In this document: in pieces, positions 37,371 to 46,220 of the stretch
How positions within the stretch are numbered: the first letter of the stretch is position 1
How the letters are laid out: every line of letters begins with the position of its first letter
Program-made: the position numbers and the translations under genes
Source: Rhizobium sp. RU20A
Lineage (GTDB): Bacteria > Pseudomonadota > Alphaproteobacteria > Rhizobiales > Rhizobiaceae
Reading direction: 5' to 3'
Length of the DNA stretch: 64,000 bases
Assembly: GCF_900155885.1 (NCBI RefSeq)
Contig: NZ_FTMB01000001.1
Location: 1-64,000 of the forward strand
The notes under the pieces: model-generated
Databases searched by the model: none
What the model was told of the DNA's origin: nothing
What the model saw: only the letters and a program-made list of their open reading frames with translations

Positions 37371-38189
37371 TCAGTCCCCGGTCAGGAAAAACTTCCACTG
37401 GCCGTCGGGGCCAATGCCGAGCCGGTAGAAATTATAGCCGCCGACTTCCTGCATTTCTGCCATGTCGCCCGCGGTAACGATCCGCAACAGATCGACGATC
37501 TCCGGCTTGGTGAGGGTGTCGATCGGCCTCAACGCGACGTAGGGCCAGACATAGACGGTCTCGTTGGTATCCTTGTCGATCAGCGCTGCGCCCGTCGAGA
37601 GAATGTCGAGCATGATGGCCAGCACTTCCGCGCCCTGCTGATCCCCGGAAAGACCCTTCAGTGTGGCGATCGGATCGGCAGGATCGCCTTCGTAGGAAGA
37701 GACCTGGGTTGCGGTGCCGCCCTTGCCGAGCAGGGGACGCAGTTTCTCGATGTCGCCGGTCAGCGCCGCATCCATGATCAACTGGCGCATGCGCCGCACG
37801 GGCTCGGGCAGTTGCGCGGGATCTTGGATGATCTCGATCGCCGGCGTGGCCGCCTCTTCGCCAGCCGGTACGGTGGCGTCCGGCGTCGTCTCACCCGGCA
37901 CGGACAGATCTCGCTTGTCGATCATCGCATCCGGCATGGGAATCGGCGCGCGATCATCCGGCGGCGCGACATCGGTCTTGCCGGGACGCGCGCCGACGGT
38001 CTGATTGCTGTCGATGCTGGACTGGTTGAGCGCGAGCACAGGCGTCGCCATAAGTGCGGTGCTCGCCACGATCCCCGCTATCACCCCTGCGCGCACCGCA
38101 GCGCCAACGCCGAGCTGATGCCGCGCTGCGGCTCGAATCAATGCAGGAGCGGTTTTTTCGACAAGCGGTGGTCGTAAAGCATGGGCCAT
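37371..38189 (-). CDS. Conserved hypothetical protein, probably exported or membrane-anchored
   Basis: 272 residues from ATG 38189; ATG 38246 would add 19 residues and neither has a strong ribosome site. A hydrophobic segment VRAGVIAGIVASTALMATPV lies near residues 30-50, probably a signal peptide. After a Pro/Asp-rich linker the C-terminal half (about 140-272) looks globular: VRRMRQLIMDAALTGDIEKL, then ETVYVWPYVALRPIDTL and a closing QWKFFLTGD. I do not recognise the domain beyond being a rhizobial conserved hypothetical. Confidence 0.7.
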   Translation of the reverse strand: MAHALRPPLVEKTAPALIRAAARHQLGVGAAVRAGVIAGIVASTALMATPVLALNQSSIDSNQTVGARPGKTDVAPPDDRAPIPMPDAMIDKRDLSVPGETTPDATVPAGEEAATPAIEIIQDPAQLPEPVRRMRQLIMDAALTGDIEKLRPLLGKGGTATQVSSYEGDPADPIATLKGLSGDQQGAEVLAIMLDILSTGAALIDKDTNETVYVWPYVALRPIDTLTKPEIVDLLRIVTAGDMAEMQEVGGYNFYRLGIGPDGQWKFFLTGD

Positions 38190-38272
38190 GGAGTGTCGGC
38201 CGCACGCTGCGGCCCCATCGTGATTGGAAGGGCGAAAGGCCGTCATGCGGCCGGTCCGCAGCGCGCGCGGGC

Positions 38273-38560
38273 TTACTGCAGCGTACGGGCGGGCGAAAAC
38301 TCCCCGGCCAGCATCCGTTCGCGCAAGGATTCGAGCATGGCTTCGGCGCCGTCCTCGCCCTGCAGGCGGATTGTCTCGCGCATCGCAAAGGCAATCGCGG
38401 CATCCGCGATGATTTCCGGCTCGATACCATCGGCCATGCCGTCGGCCCAGGCCTCGGTCTGATGTTCGAGGGCCGCCTGCATCTTCTCGTGGACGATCAT
38501 GTCGTCGATATCGTTGAGGCTCGGTTCCATCACACGTTCCATGCGGCTTGTACGCTTCAT
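38273..38560 (-). CDS. Small conserved hypothetical protein
   Basis: 95 residues from ATG 38560 (AGCAGGG upstream); ATG 38530 is an alternative. It is acidic and helical, containing MEPSLNDIDDMIVHEKMQAA, HQTEAWADGMADGIEPEII and ESLRERMLAGEFSPARTLQ. No signal peptide and no motif known to me. It lies 84 bases upstream of the exported hypothetical gene on the same strand and may share its transcript. Confidence 0.6.
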   Translation of the reverse strand: MKRTSRMERVMEPSLNDIDDMIVHEKMQAALEHQTEAWADGMADGIEPEIIADAAIAFAMRETIRLQGEDGAEAMLESLRERMLAGEFSPARTLQ

Positions 38561-38739
38561 TCTGCCCTGCTTTACGCAACTCGTGTGCACCGCACCGAAA
38601 CCCGAGGGCAACGGGATCCCGATTGCGCCATGGCCGGCTGTGTGCCCGCCCGGTGCCACTTCCTGATCATTTCGTTAACAAGCTTAGCAGCCTTTTACCG
38701 AAACGACACGGGGTCGTGGCGAAAGAGGTTAATTTCCTG

Positions 38740-39237
38740 CTAATTTCCAAAACGGGCGGTAATTTCTGTGGCGAGTGTTGCGCCTTCGGCACGGTAGCGC
38801 TGCTCGGCCAGCGAGGCGGCCGGCGTGCAGCTTCGGTGCACTGCAGCAAAGCTGCGATACCCGCGGTTGAATGCGGCCGTCAGCCGGGCCTTGCGCTGCG
38901 GCTCCGCACCGGCGTCGGCATCGATCAGCGTCTGGAACGCGCTGCGCCAGTTGCCGCCATCTTCCGTCTTGCAGAGCGTTCTCAGATAGTCGACCGCGCC
39001 CACCACCTCGGCAAAGCGCAGGAGGCGCTTGTCGTAGGGCGCTTCTTTTTCGATCGGCGGCGCGGCCGCCTCCGCCTGTGGCGTCGTCGTTGCGTCTGTC
39101 GCCGGCTTGCGCGTTTGAGCCTGCGCCGGATCGCAGGGCAGGGCGGTCAGCAAGGCGAGGCCGAGCACCAGCCTGCACAGATGACGAATCGCTGCGTGAC
39201 GCGGCAGAACGCACCCTTTCCGCCCGCTCGTCGTCAT
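38740..39237 (-). CDS. TIGR02301 family exported protein
   Basis: 165 residues with a signal peptide (VLGLALLTALPCDPAQA). The mature part has the family pattern YDKRLLRFAEVVGAVDYLRT-LC, WRSAFQTLIDAD and a second Cys in AVHRSCTPAA. TIGR02301 proteins are rhizobial periplasmic proteins of unknown function. GGAGACGG precedes the ATG, which also overlaps the NUDIX gene stop by four bases, so the two are coupled. Confidence 0.85.
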   Translation of the reverse strand: MTTSGRKGCVLPRHAAIRHLCRLVLGLALLTALPCDPAQAQTRKPATDATTTPQAEAAAPPIEKEAPYDKRLLRFAEVVGAVDYLRTLCKTEDGGNWRSAFQTLIDADAGAEPQRKARLTAAFNRGYRSFAAVHRSCTPAASLAEQRYRAEGATLATEITARFGN

Positions 39238-39686
39238 CGGCCCGTCTCCGCATCCAGTCGTCTCAGGCACTCGTACACGCTCTCGGGTGCATTCAGCCGC
39301 AGTGCCTCCTCGATGGTGAACCAACCCATCTCCGCCGCATCGTCGGCAGCTGCCGCCGCGGCAAAGCTCGTTTCGTCTGCCCGCACCGTGAAGACGGAGA
39401 GGAAGAAGCCGCCGACCGGTCCGTTCGGCCCCGCCGGTGCGGCAAGCTCGTAGGTGGCAAACAGCACCGGCTCCGTGGCACGGATCCCGGTTTCCTCGGC
39501 AAGCTCGCGGATCGCTGTCTCCGCCGCCGTCTCGCCCGGTTCACCCCGCCCGCCCGGAAAGGCATACATGTCGGCCGAGGGCGGATTGGCGCGGCGCACC
39601 AGCAGATAGCGTCCGTCCTTCTCGACGATGGCCGAGGAGGCGGGCTTGAAGCGCAGGCGCGGAAGAGGAGGAGATTCGCGTGTCAT
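39234..39686 (-). CDS. NUDIX hydrolase
   Basis: 150 residues from ATG 39686; a much longer upstream frame is the shadow of the SRAP gene. The NUDIX box is complete: GGRGEPGETAAETAIRELAE then ETGI (46-68), with the metal-binding REXXEE. The family cleaves nucleoside diphosphates linked to other moieties; relatives of this size include house-cleaning pyrophosphatases, but the substrate is not evident. It is divergent from the SRAP gene with only 36 bases between starts, and coupled to the TIGR02301 gene. Confidence 0.9.
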   Translation of the reverse strand: MTRESPPLPRLRFKPASSAIVEKDGRYLLVRRANPPSADMYAFPGGRGEPGETAAETAIRELAEETGIRATEPVLFATYELAAPAGPNGPVGGFFLSVFTVRADETSFAAAAAADDAAEMGWFTIEEALRLNAPESVYECLRRLDAETGR

Positions 39687-39722
39687 GTTGACCGACCTTA
39701 CGGCAGATGCGATGGCATTGTC

Positions 39723-40517
39723 ATGTGCGGACGTTTCGCCCTGACGGCAACACCGGAAGAATTGCTGGAAATGTTCGGCCTCATCGAGGCCGGGGACTTT
39801 CCGCCGCGTTTCAACATTGCCCCCACCCAGCCCATCCTCATCATCGTGGCGGGAGAGCAGGGGCCGCCCGGCAGCAACCTGCCGCGCCGCCGCGCCCAGC
39901 TGGTGCGCTGGGGTTTCACCCCGTCTTGGGTCAAGGACCCTCGTGATTTTCCGCTGCTGATCAATGCGCGGGCTGAAACGGCAGCCGAAAAGGCGTCCTT
40001 CCGCGCCGCCATGCGGCATCGCCGCATCCTCGTTCCCGCCTCCGGCTTCTACGAATGGCACCGTCCGCCCAAGGAGAGCGGTGAAAAATCGCAGGCCTAC
40101 TGGATTCGCCCGAAGGCCGGCGGCATCGTCGCCTTCGCCGGCCTCATGGAAACCTGGGCCTCGGCCGATGGCTCCGAGGTCGATACCGCGGCGATCCTCA
40201 CCACGGCCGCCACCGGCGTGATCGCCGGCATCCACGACCGCACGCCTATCGTCATTCAGCCCGAAGATTTCGAGCGCTGGCTGGACTGCCGCGCCGGCGA
40301 GCCGCGCCATGTCTCCGACCTCCTTGTCGCCCCGCCGCAGGACCTCTTCGAGGCCATCGCCGTCTCCGACCGGGTCAACAAGGTCGCCAATACCGGCCCC
40401 GATCTGCAACTGCCTCTGGCGGACGCACCGGCCCCGCCGACCGCCAAGCCGGCGCGTCCGAAAAAGGCGCGATCGGATTCCGGGAGCGCAGGCGGGGGAC
40501 AGATGTCCTTGTTCTAG
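39723..40517 (+). CDS. SRAP-family abasic-site-processing protein (YedK/HMCES-like)
   Basis: 264 residues starting MCGRFALTATPEELLEMF; Cys2, exposed after Met removal, forms the covalent thiazolidine link to abasic sites in single-stranded DNA. Further active-site pieces are PRFNIAPTQ, INARAET, PASGFYEWH and GIHDRTPIV. The Pro/Ala/Lys-rich tail (from about 235) is an extension. It shields abasic DNA at replication forks. The start faces the NUDIX gene. The stop codon lies inside the end of a repeat element. Confidence 0.92.
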   Translation: MCGRFALTATPEELLEMFGLIEAGDFPPRFNIAPTQPILIIVAGEQGPPGSNLPRRRAQLVRWGFTPSWVKDPRDFPLLINARAETAAEKASFRAAMRHRRILVPASGFYEWHRPPKESGEKSQAYWIRPKAGGIVAFAGLMETWASADGSEVDTAAILTTAATGVIAGIHDRTPIVIQPEDFERWLDCRAGEPRHVSDLLVAPPQDLFEAIAVSDRVNKVANTGPDLQLPLADAPAPPTAKPARPKKARSDSGSAGGGQMSLF

Positions 40518-40620
40518 AGCATTTCCGATGAAAACGGGAGCACCTGAAATGCTCTATCTATTTGTTTTTACGCAGTCCGGACGCAAAACCGCTAACGCAC
40601 TTTTGCTGGACGTGCTCTAG
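40515..40620. repeat. 106-bp intergenic repeat element with inverted ends
   Basis: The element begins TAGAGCATTTCC and ends TGCTCTAG, with terminal inverted CTAGAGCA (40514-40521) / TGCTCTAG (40613-40620). Inside are TGAAATGCTCTA, a TTGTTTTTACGCAG stretch and a CCGGAC/ACGCAAAACCGC block. I recognise this as a common short dispersed element of rhizobial genomes. Its first three bases serve as the TAG stop of the SRAP gene. Confidence 0.75.
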
Positions 40621-40665
40621 GTCAAACCCCAATCCGGAGAGCACCGATCCGGATTGGGGTTTGAC
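40621..40665. repeat. 17-bp perfect inverted repeat next to the 106-bp element
   Basis: GTCAAACCCCAATCCGG (40621-40637) pairs perfectly with CCGGATTGGGGTTTGAC (40649-40665) around an 11-base loop. It abuts the preceding repeat without a gap, so the two form one mosaic. The structure would be a very stable hairpin in RNA and could end transcription from either side, though no T tract follows. Confidence 0.8.
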
Positions 40666-40807
40666 CCTGAAGTCGATGAGCATGGAATCGCGAACTGCGC
40701 AATGCGAAAGGCCCCGCGCGCTTGCCCGGGGCCGTTCTGAAAGCTTTGAAAAAAGTGAGTGCGGAGTGGTCGGCCACGCGTGCCGCAGCCGTCCCGCTGG
40801 CCGGCTA

Positions 40808-40945
40808 TCAGGCCGGGCGCTTGACTGGCTTTGCCTTGGCCTGGAGGGCTGCTGCAAGCACGGCCTTCAGGCCGACCGGGCGATACTGGCTGATCAGGTC
40901 GGACAGCGGCTTCTTGGCCTGCTTTGCGGCATCTGCGGTGGTCAC
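40808..40945 (-). CDS. Small basic hypothetical protein (45 aa)
   Basis: 45 residues from a GTG start with AAGGGAG seven bases upstream: VTTADAAKQAKKPLSDLISQ, then YRPVGLKAVLAAALQAKAKP and VKRPA. It is basic, with Lys/Ala-rich ends and no signal peptide. The ribosome site argues for translation. I do not recognise a family; it could be a nucleic-acid-binding or regulatory small protein. Confidence 0.5.
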   Translation of the reverse strand: MTTADAAKQAKKPLSDLISQYRPVGLKAVLAAALQAKAKPVKRPA

Positions 40946-41356
40946 GGCGGGGCTCCCTTGTGTTTTCCCTGGAGGTTGCAATCTGATGCCTCTCATAGGC
41001 GGAATCATGTCCGAATATGGGCAATTAAAACGAATAATATGCCCAATTTCTTACCATTGGAAAGTAACGGATCGCCCGCACGCGATAGCTTGCGTGAGGG
41101 TGCGTTGCAGCATTCAAGGTTGCATCTGCGTTGCTGCGCTGCGTCATGCCCCGTCCACGCGCGCGACGCCCCTTGACCCCCGTCAGTCGAAGCGCGATAA
41201 GACGTGCCATGAAAACCGCCGCCTGCCTTTGCCGGAACATTATTCGCTAGTTCGTGCTGGCCTGGCCGTTTTCGTCTCCTGACATCCCCAGATGACAAAC
41301 GACCGGGCTGCCGGACGCTCCGTCCTTGGCATTTTCGTTCTGGGAGATTGCGTGCA
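40946..41356. other. Intergenic region upstream of cysS
   Basis: 411 bases. An AT-rich patch at 41014-41050 is flanked by a loose inverted repeat TGGGCA (41018-41023) / TGCCCA (41040-41045) and may hold the promoter of the minus-strand 45-residue ORF. The cysS ribosome site GGGAGA lies at 41342-41347. No tRNA-like fold and no convincing cysS promoter were found. Confidence 0.5.
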
Positions 41357-42769
41357 ATGGCCGACCAGCCGGTGCTGACCTTTTACAATACGCTGACGCG
41401 CGCCAAGGTGCCGTTTCAGCCGCTCGATCCGCAAAATGTCAGGATGTATGTCTGCGGCCCGACGGTCTACGACTTCGCCCATATCGGCAACGCGCGCCCC
41501 GTCATCGTCTTCGACGTGCTGTTCCGCCTGCTTGCCCATGTCTATGGCGCCGGCCACGTGACCTATGTGCGCAACATCACCGACGTCGACGACAAGATCA
41601 ACGCGAGGGCGCTGCGCGACTTCGGCGCCGAGATCGAGGCCGGCCGGCTGACGCTCAACGAGGCGATTCGCCGCGTCACGGAAAAGACCGCCGACCAGTT
41701 CCACGCTGATGTCGCAGCGCTGGGCACCCTGCCGCCGAGCCACGAGCCGCGCGCCACCGAACACATTGCCGGCATGATCGTCATCATCGAGAAGCTGATC
41801 GCCAATGGCCGTGCCTACACTGCCGGCGGCGAGGTGCTGTTCGACACGTCCTGGGCCGAGTATGGCGCGCTTTCCAAGCGCAACCTCGAGGATCAGCAGG
41901 CCGGCGCCCGCATTGCGGTGGATGCCCACAAGAAGCATCCGGGCGACTTCGTGCTCTGGAAACTGTCCTCGCCCGAAGAGCCCGGCTGGGAGAGCCCCTG
42001 GGGCCGCGGCCGCCCGGGCTGGCACATCGAATGCTCCGCCATGTCGGCCGCCTTCCTCGGAGAGACCTTCGACATCCACGGCGGCGGCCTCGACCTCATC
42101 TTCCCGCACCATGAAAACGAGATTGCCCAGTCGCGCTGCGCCCACGGCACCAAGGTCATGGCGAATGTCTGGATGCACAACGGCTTCGTGCAGGTCGAGG
42201 GCCGCAAGATGTCGAAGTCCGACGGCAACTTCGTCACCATCCACGACCTCCTCCACACCGAAACCTTCGGCGGCCGCAAATGGCCGGGCGAAGTGCTGCG
42301 CCTTGCCATGCTGATGACGCACTATCGCGAGCCGATCGACTTCAGCGTGAAGCGGCTGGAGGAGGCGGAGCGGCTCATCGCCAAATGGCCCGCAGGAGAC
42401 GATGGCGCCGGCGAGGCGACCGTCGATCCTGTGGTGCTCGCCGCCCTTTTCGACGACCTCAATACGGTCGCCGCCGTGCAGGCGCTCCATGCACTGGCCG
42501 CCCGCGCAGCAAACGACAGTCATGCGCTGGCCAGCTTTCACGCGACCGCAGCGCTGCTCGGTATCAGGCGGGAAAAGGCCGATGTTTCCGAGGGCTTGCA
42601 GGCCGAGATTGAATCGATCGTCGAACAGCGCCTTGGCTTTCTGAAGGCAAAGAACTTCGCCGAGGCCGATCGCCTGCGCGATGACCTGCTGGCCCGCGGC
42701 GTCCAACTGAAGGACGGCAAGGACCCGGCAACCGGCGAGCGCGTGACGATCTGGGAGGTCAAGAGGTGA
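41357..42769 (+). CDS. cysS: Cysteine-tRNA ligase
   Basis: 470 residues, normal for CysRS. It charges tRNA-Cys. Class I signatures are present: [19 protein letters not shown] (zinc-ligand Cys and HIGH box) and [11 protein letters not shown] (KMSKS box). Other zinc-site residues are in [10 protein letters not shown] and [14 protein letters not shown] 41357 is nine bases from GGGAGA; a TTG three codons earlier is less likely. Confidence 0.97.
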   Translation: MADQPVLTFYNTLTRAKVPFQPLDPQNVRMYVCGPTVYDFAHIGNARPVIVFDVLFRLLAHVYGAGHVTYVRNITDVDDKINARALRDFGAEIEAGRLTLNEAIRRVTEKTADQFHADVAALGTLPPSHEPRATEHIAGMIVIIEKLIANGRAYTAGGEVLFDTSWAEYGALSKRNLEDQQAGARIAVDAHKKHPGDFVLWKLSSPEEPGWESPWGRGRPGWHIECSAMSAAFLGETFDIHGGGLDLIFPHHENEIAQSRCAHGTKVMANVWMHNGFVQVEGRKMSKSDGNFVTIHDLLHTETFGGRKWPGEVLRLAMLMTHYREPIDFSVKRLEEAERLIAKWPAGDDGAGEATVDPVVLAALFDDLNTVAAVQALHALAARAANDSHALASFHATAALLGIRREKADVSEGLQAEIESIVEQRLGFLKAKNFAEADRLRDDLLARGVQLKDGKDPATGERVTIWEVKR

Positions 42770-42842
42770 GGGTGGCCAACCGCAATGGTATGCTGACCTG
42801 GAGTGCGAATTGAACCTGAGGCACGAGGGATGACGGATGGTC

Positions 42843-42864
42843 TCTTCTCCCCTCGGGGAGAAGA
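42843..42864. repeat. RIME-like hairpin repeat
   Basis: TCTTCTCCCC (42843-42852) pairs with GGGGAGAAGA (42855-42864), followed by TGCCGGCAGGCAGATGAGGG. This combination is typical of short rhizobial intergenic mosaic elements. It lies between cysS and the vapB promoter and may also terminate cysS transcripts. Confidence 0.7.
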
Positions 42865-42910
42865 TGCCGGCAGGCAGATGAGGGTGGCCGAGCCTCGTCG
42901 TGAGACACGA

Positions 42911-42951
42911 TTGTCGCCATCGCCATCAAGGCCTATGCTGAAGGCCTATGC
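42911..42951 (+). promoter_or_regulatory. vapBC promoter with overlapping 11-bp direct repeat
   Basis: TTGTCG (42911-42916) and TATGCT (42934-42939) are separated by 17 bases, an optimal sigma-70 spacing. AAGGCCTATGC occurs twice, at 42928-42938 and 42941-42951, with a 13-base period. The first copy covers the -10. This is where an autoregulating VapB-VapC complex would be expected to bind. The strong AAGGAGG ribosome site of vapB follows. Confidence 0.6.
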
Positions 42952-42972
42952 CGTTCAAACAAGGAGGCGCTG

Positions 42973-43248
42973 ATGAGTGCCAGACCGAAGGATGCGACGG
43001 AGAACACCCCGGAAAGGGCCGTGAAGCTGTTTCGCAACGGCCGAAATCAGGCCGTTCGGATTCCCGTTGAGTTTGAACTTCCGGGCCATGAAGCCATCAT
43101 GCGAAAAGAAGGTGATCGGCTCATCATAGAACCTGCAAGGGCCGAGCCCGCCAATCTCTTTGAATGGCTCCAGAGTCTCGAGCCTCTCGATGAGGAGGTT
43201 CCCGACCTCGATGAGCACGCGCCGCCCCCGCGGGAGTTCAATCTGTGA
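42973..43248 (+). CDS. vapB: VapB-type antitoxin
   Basis: 91 residues. The SpoVT/AbrB-like DNA-binding core reads AVKLFRNGRNQAVRIPVEF, ELPGHEAIMRKEGDRLIIEP. The C-terminal part (PANLFEWLQSLEPLDEEVPD) is acidic and would wrap and inhibit the toxin. AAGGAGG seven bases upstream gives a strong ribosome site. The TGA stop overlaps the vapC GTG start (GTGA), the usual coupling that keeps antitoxin in excess. Confidence 0.93.
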   Translation: MSARPKDATENTPERAVKLFRNGRNQAVRIPVEFELPGHEAIMRKEGDRLIIEPARAEPANLFEWLQSLEPLDEEVPDLDEHAPPPREFNL

Positions 43249-43661
43249 GCTCCGCGGTTTACATGCTCGATACCAATGTCCTTTCGGACGCGATCCGCAA
43301 TCCCTATGGGCGGTCGCTGGCTTACATGCAAAAGTTCGCGCGCCAGGCAATCTGCACCAGCGCAATCGTCGCGTCCGAAATGCGCCACGGCGTGGCCAAG
43401 AAGAATGCGTCGAAGCTGTCCGCGCGTGTTGAGGACCTGCTGGGCTGGATCGATGTGCGCCCCTTTGATGATGCGGCGTCGCGCGCCTATGGTCATCTGC
43501 GCAGTTCTCTGGAGCGGCAGGGCAAGGTCATTGGCTGGGGCGATCTGTTCATCGCCGCCCATGCCCTCGCTCTCGGGATGACGCTCGTGACCGCAAACAC
43601 GCGGGAATTCGCGCGCGTCGACGGTCTTGCGATCGAAAACTGGCTGGAGCCCGCCCCATGA
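43245..43661 (+). CDS. vapC: VapC-type PIN-domain toxin ribonuclease
   Basis: 138 residues from a GTG start. The PIN active site is complete: Asp9 (YMLDTNVLSD), Glu45 (ASEMRHG), Asp100 (GWGDLFIAAHA) and the VTANTREFARV segment near 115-124. VapC toxins cut tRNA or rRNA. The stop overlaps the start of the first GFA-domain gene (ATGA at 43658-43661), so the toxin is coupled to a downstream enzyme gene, an unusual arrangement. Confidence 0.93.
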   Translation: MSSAVYMLDTNVLSDAIRNPYGRSLAYMQKFARQAICTSAIVASEMRHGVAKKNASKLSARVEDLLGWIDVRPFDDAASRAYGHLRSSLERQGKVIGWGDLFIAAHALALGMTLVTANTREFARVDGLAIENWLEPAP

Positions 43662-44188
43662 GCGCCCCCACCACCCACACCCACCACACCGGCGGCTGCC
43701 AGTGCGGCGCCATCCGCTACCGCGTCGAGGGCGGGCTTGGCGATGCGTCCGTGTGCCATTGCCGCATGTGCCAGAAGGCGTCCGGCGGCTTCTATATGCC
43801 GCTGGTCTCGCTCGGCACGGCGCGCCTCACCTGGACGCGCGGGCACATCCGTCATTTCCAGTCGTCCAATGCGGCGCGGCGCGGTTTCTGTGGGGATTGC
43901 GGAACGCCGCTCACCTATGAGGCGCCGGATGGCGTGGCGCTGGCGATCGGCACCTTCGACGATCCCGGTGATCTCAAACCCGGCATCCAGTGGGGCGTGG
44001 AGGCGAAGCTGCCTTACGTGGACGAGGTGCCGGCTCTGCCGCAGCAAGAGACGTCGGCGGATGAGGGTGCCGCCGCCTTCCTTGCAACGCTCGTCTCCTA
44101 CCAGCATCCCGATCACGACACGGACGACTGGACCCCGAAGATCGAAGAGGCGCGCGAGCACTGGCGCCCGAAGGAGCAAGGCGTATGA
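43658..44188 (+). CDS. GFA-domain protein 1 (Gfa/CENP-V-like zinc protein)
   Basis: 176 residues. The glutathione-dependent-formaldehyde-activating (Mss4-like) fold is shown by Cys14-x-Cys16 (GGCQCGAIRY), Cys33-x-Cys35-x2-Cys38 (VCHCRMCQK) and Cys78-x2-Cys81 (GFCGDCGTPL). These are the residues that make the structural and catalytic zinc sites in Gfa. Most family members have unknown substrates and may not act on formaldehyde. It begins within the vapC stop and its own stop overlaps the next gene by four bases. Confidence 0.9.
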   Translation: MSAPTTHTHHTGGCQCGAIRYRVEGGLGDASVCHCRMCQKASGGFYMPLVSLGTARLTWTRGHIRHFQSSNAARRGFCGDCGTPLTYEAPDGVALAIGTFDDPGDLKPGIQWGVEAKLPYVDEVPALPQQETSADEGAAAFLATLVSYQHPDHDTDDWTPKIEEAREHWRPKEQGV

Positions 44189-44721
44189 GCGACACTGAGG
44201 CCCAGACCCTGTCCGGCGGCTGCCAGTGCGGCGCGGTGCGTTTTCGCGCCGGCCATCTCGGCCGTCCCTCCATCTGCCATTGCCGGATGTGCCAGAAGCA
44301 TTTCGGGTCCTTCTTCGGCGCCTTCGTCACGGCCGATCGCGCGCATCTGGAATGGACGCGCGGCCAGCCGACGCTGTGGCGCTCCTCCGACCAGTGCCTG
44401 CGCGGCTTCTGCAACCGCTGCGGAACGCCGCTGACCTATCATCACCCCGGCGGCGTCGAACTGACCATCGGCGCCTTCGATCATCCCGAAAAGCTGGAGC
44501 CGGCCATCCAGGTCAATCACGACAAGCGCCTGCCGTGGATCGACCGCCTCTTCGAAAAGCCCGTGCTGCAAAGCGCGGAAGCGGAGGCCTTCTTCGCCTC
44601 GATCATCTCGCACCAGCATCCCGACCACGACACGAGCGTCTGGCCGCCGGAGGATGATGGCACGGCCGCGCCGCGCCGCCGCCATGGCCGGCACGGCTCG
44701 GGCGAAGGAGTGGAGGGATGA
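44185..44721 (+). CDS. GFA-domain protein 2
   Basis: 178 residues, paralogous to its neighbours. The metal cysteines are Cys13 and Cys15 (GGCQCGAVRF), Cys31, Cys33 and Cys36 (ICHCRMCQK), and Cys76 and Cys79 (GFCNRCGTPL). The middle shares TRG..LWRSS and a QHPDHDT motif with GFA1. The C-terminus is Arg/His/Gly rich (APRRRHGRHGSGEG), unlike the other two. Four-base overlaps at both ends. Confidence 0.9.
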   Translation: MSDTEAQTLSGGCQCGAVRFRAGHLGRPSICHCRMCQKHFGSFFGAFVTADRAHLEWTRGQPTLWRSSDQCLRGFCNRCGTPLTYHHPGGVELTIGAFDHPEKLEPAIQVNHDKRLPWIDRLFEKPVLQSAEAEAFFASIISHQHPDHDTSVWPPEDDGTAAPRRRHGRHGSGEGVEG

Positions 44722-45227
44722 GCTACCAGCGCCTCTACACCGGCGGCTGCCAGTGCGGCGCGGTGCGCTACCGCATCGAGGGCGAACTTGTCGATCCGCA
44801 TCTGTGCCACTGCCGCATGTGCCAGAAGGCGACCGGAAACTACTTCATGCCCGTCGCCACGGTGGCGCGGGAAAAGCTGGAGCTGACCCGCGGCAACCCC
44901 GCCTGGTTTGCCTCTTCGGCTGTTGCGCGGCGCGGCTTTTGCGCAGCCTGCGGCACGCCGCTCTTCTACGACATGCCGGGCGAGGCGATCATCGGCATCG
45001 TGCTCGGCGCGCTGGATGCGCCCGACGATGTCAGGCCCGTGCGCCAGTCCGGCATGGAATCGCGCGTCATCTGGTTCAATCGCCTCGCGACGCTTCCGGC
45101 CGAAGACAGCAATGCCGACAGCGCCGACCCCGATGCACGCCGCGGCGCGATCTTCGAAAGCAATCGCCAGCATCCCGACTACGAGACGGACCACTGGTCC
45201 CTCCCGCCGTCTCCCAGAAAATCGTGA
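44718..45227 (+). CDS. GFA-domain protein 3
   Basis: 169 residues. Metal cysteines are Cys11 and Cys13 (GGCQCGAVRY), Cys30, Cys32 and Cys35 (LCHCRMCQK), and Cys75 and Cys78 (GFCAACGTPL). It has a NRQHPDYETDHW tail related to the QHPDHDT of the other two. It overlaps GFA2 by four bases and ends 12 bases before the proline iminopeptidase start. Its larger divergence suggests an older duplication than a recent tandem copy. Confidence 0.9.
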   Translation: MSYQRLYTGGCQCGAVRYRIEGELVDPHLCHCRMCQKATGNYFMPVATVAREKLELTRGNPAWFASSAVARRGFCAACGTPLFYDMPGEAIIGIVLGALDAPDDVRPVRQSGMESRVIWFNRLATLPAEDSNADSADPDARRGAIFESNRQHPDYETDHWSLPPSPRKS

Positions 45228-46199
<972 letters not shown>

Positions 46200-46220
46200 G
46201 GCGATTGATATCGCGGCGCG

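Noticed and set aside
40617-41298. Several overlapping frames around the repeat and the cysS upstream region
   Set aside because: They run through the 17-bp inverted repeat or lack ribosome sites; only the GTG-started 45-residue frame has supporting evidence.
42900-42960. The AAGGCCTATGC repeats as the start of a CRISPR array
   Set aside because: Only two copies, 13-base period and no spacers; it is a promoter-proximal direct repeat.
42911-43661. Possibility that vapBC is part of a larger mobile island
   Set aside because: No integrase, transposase, att-like repeat or tRNA edge was found nearby; only short intergenic repeats flank it.
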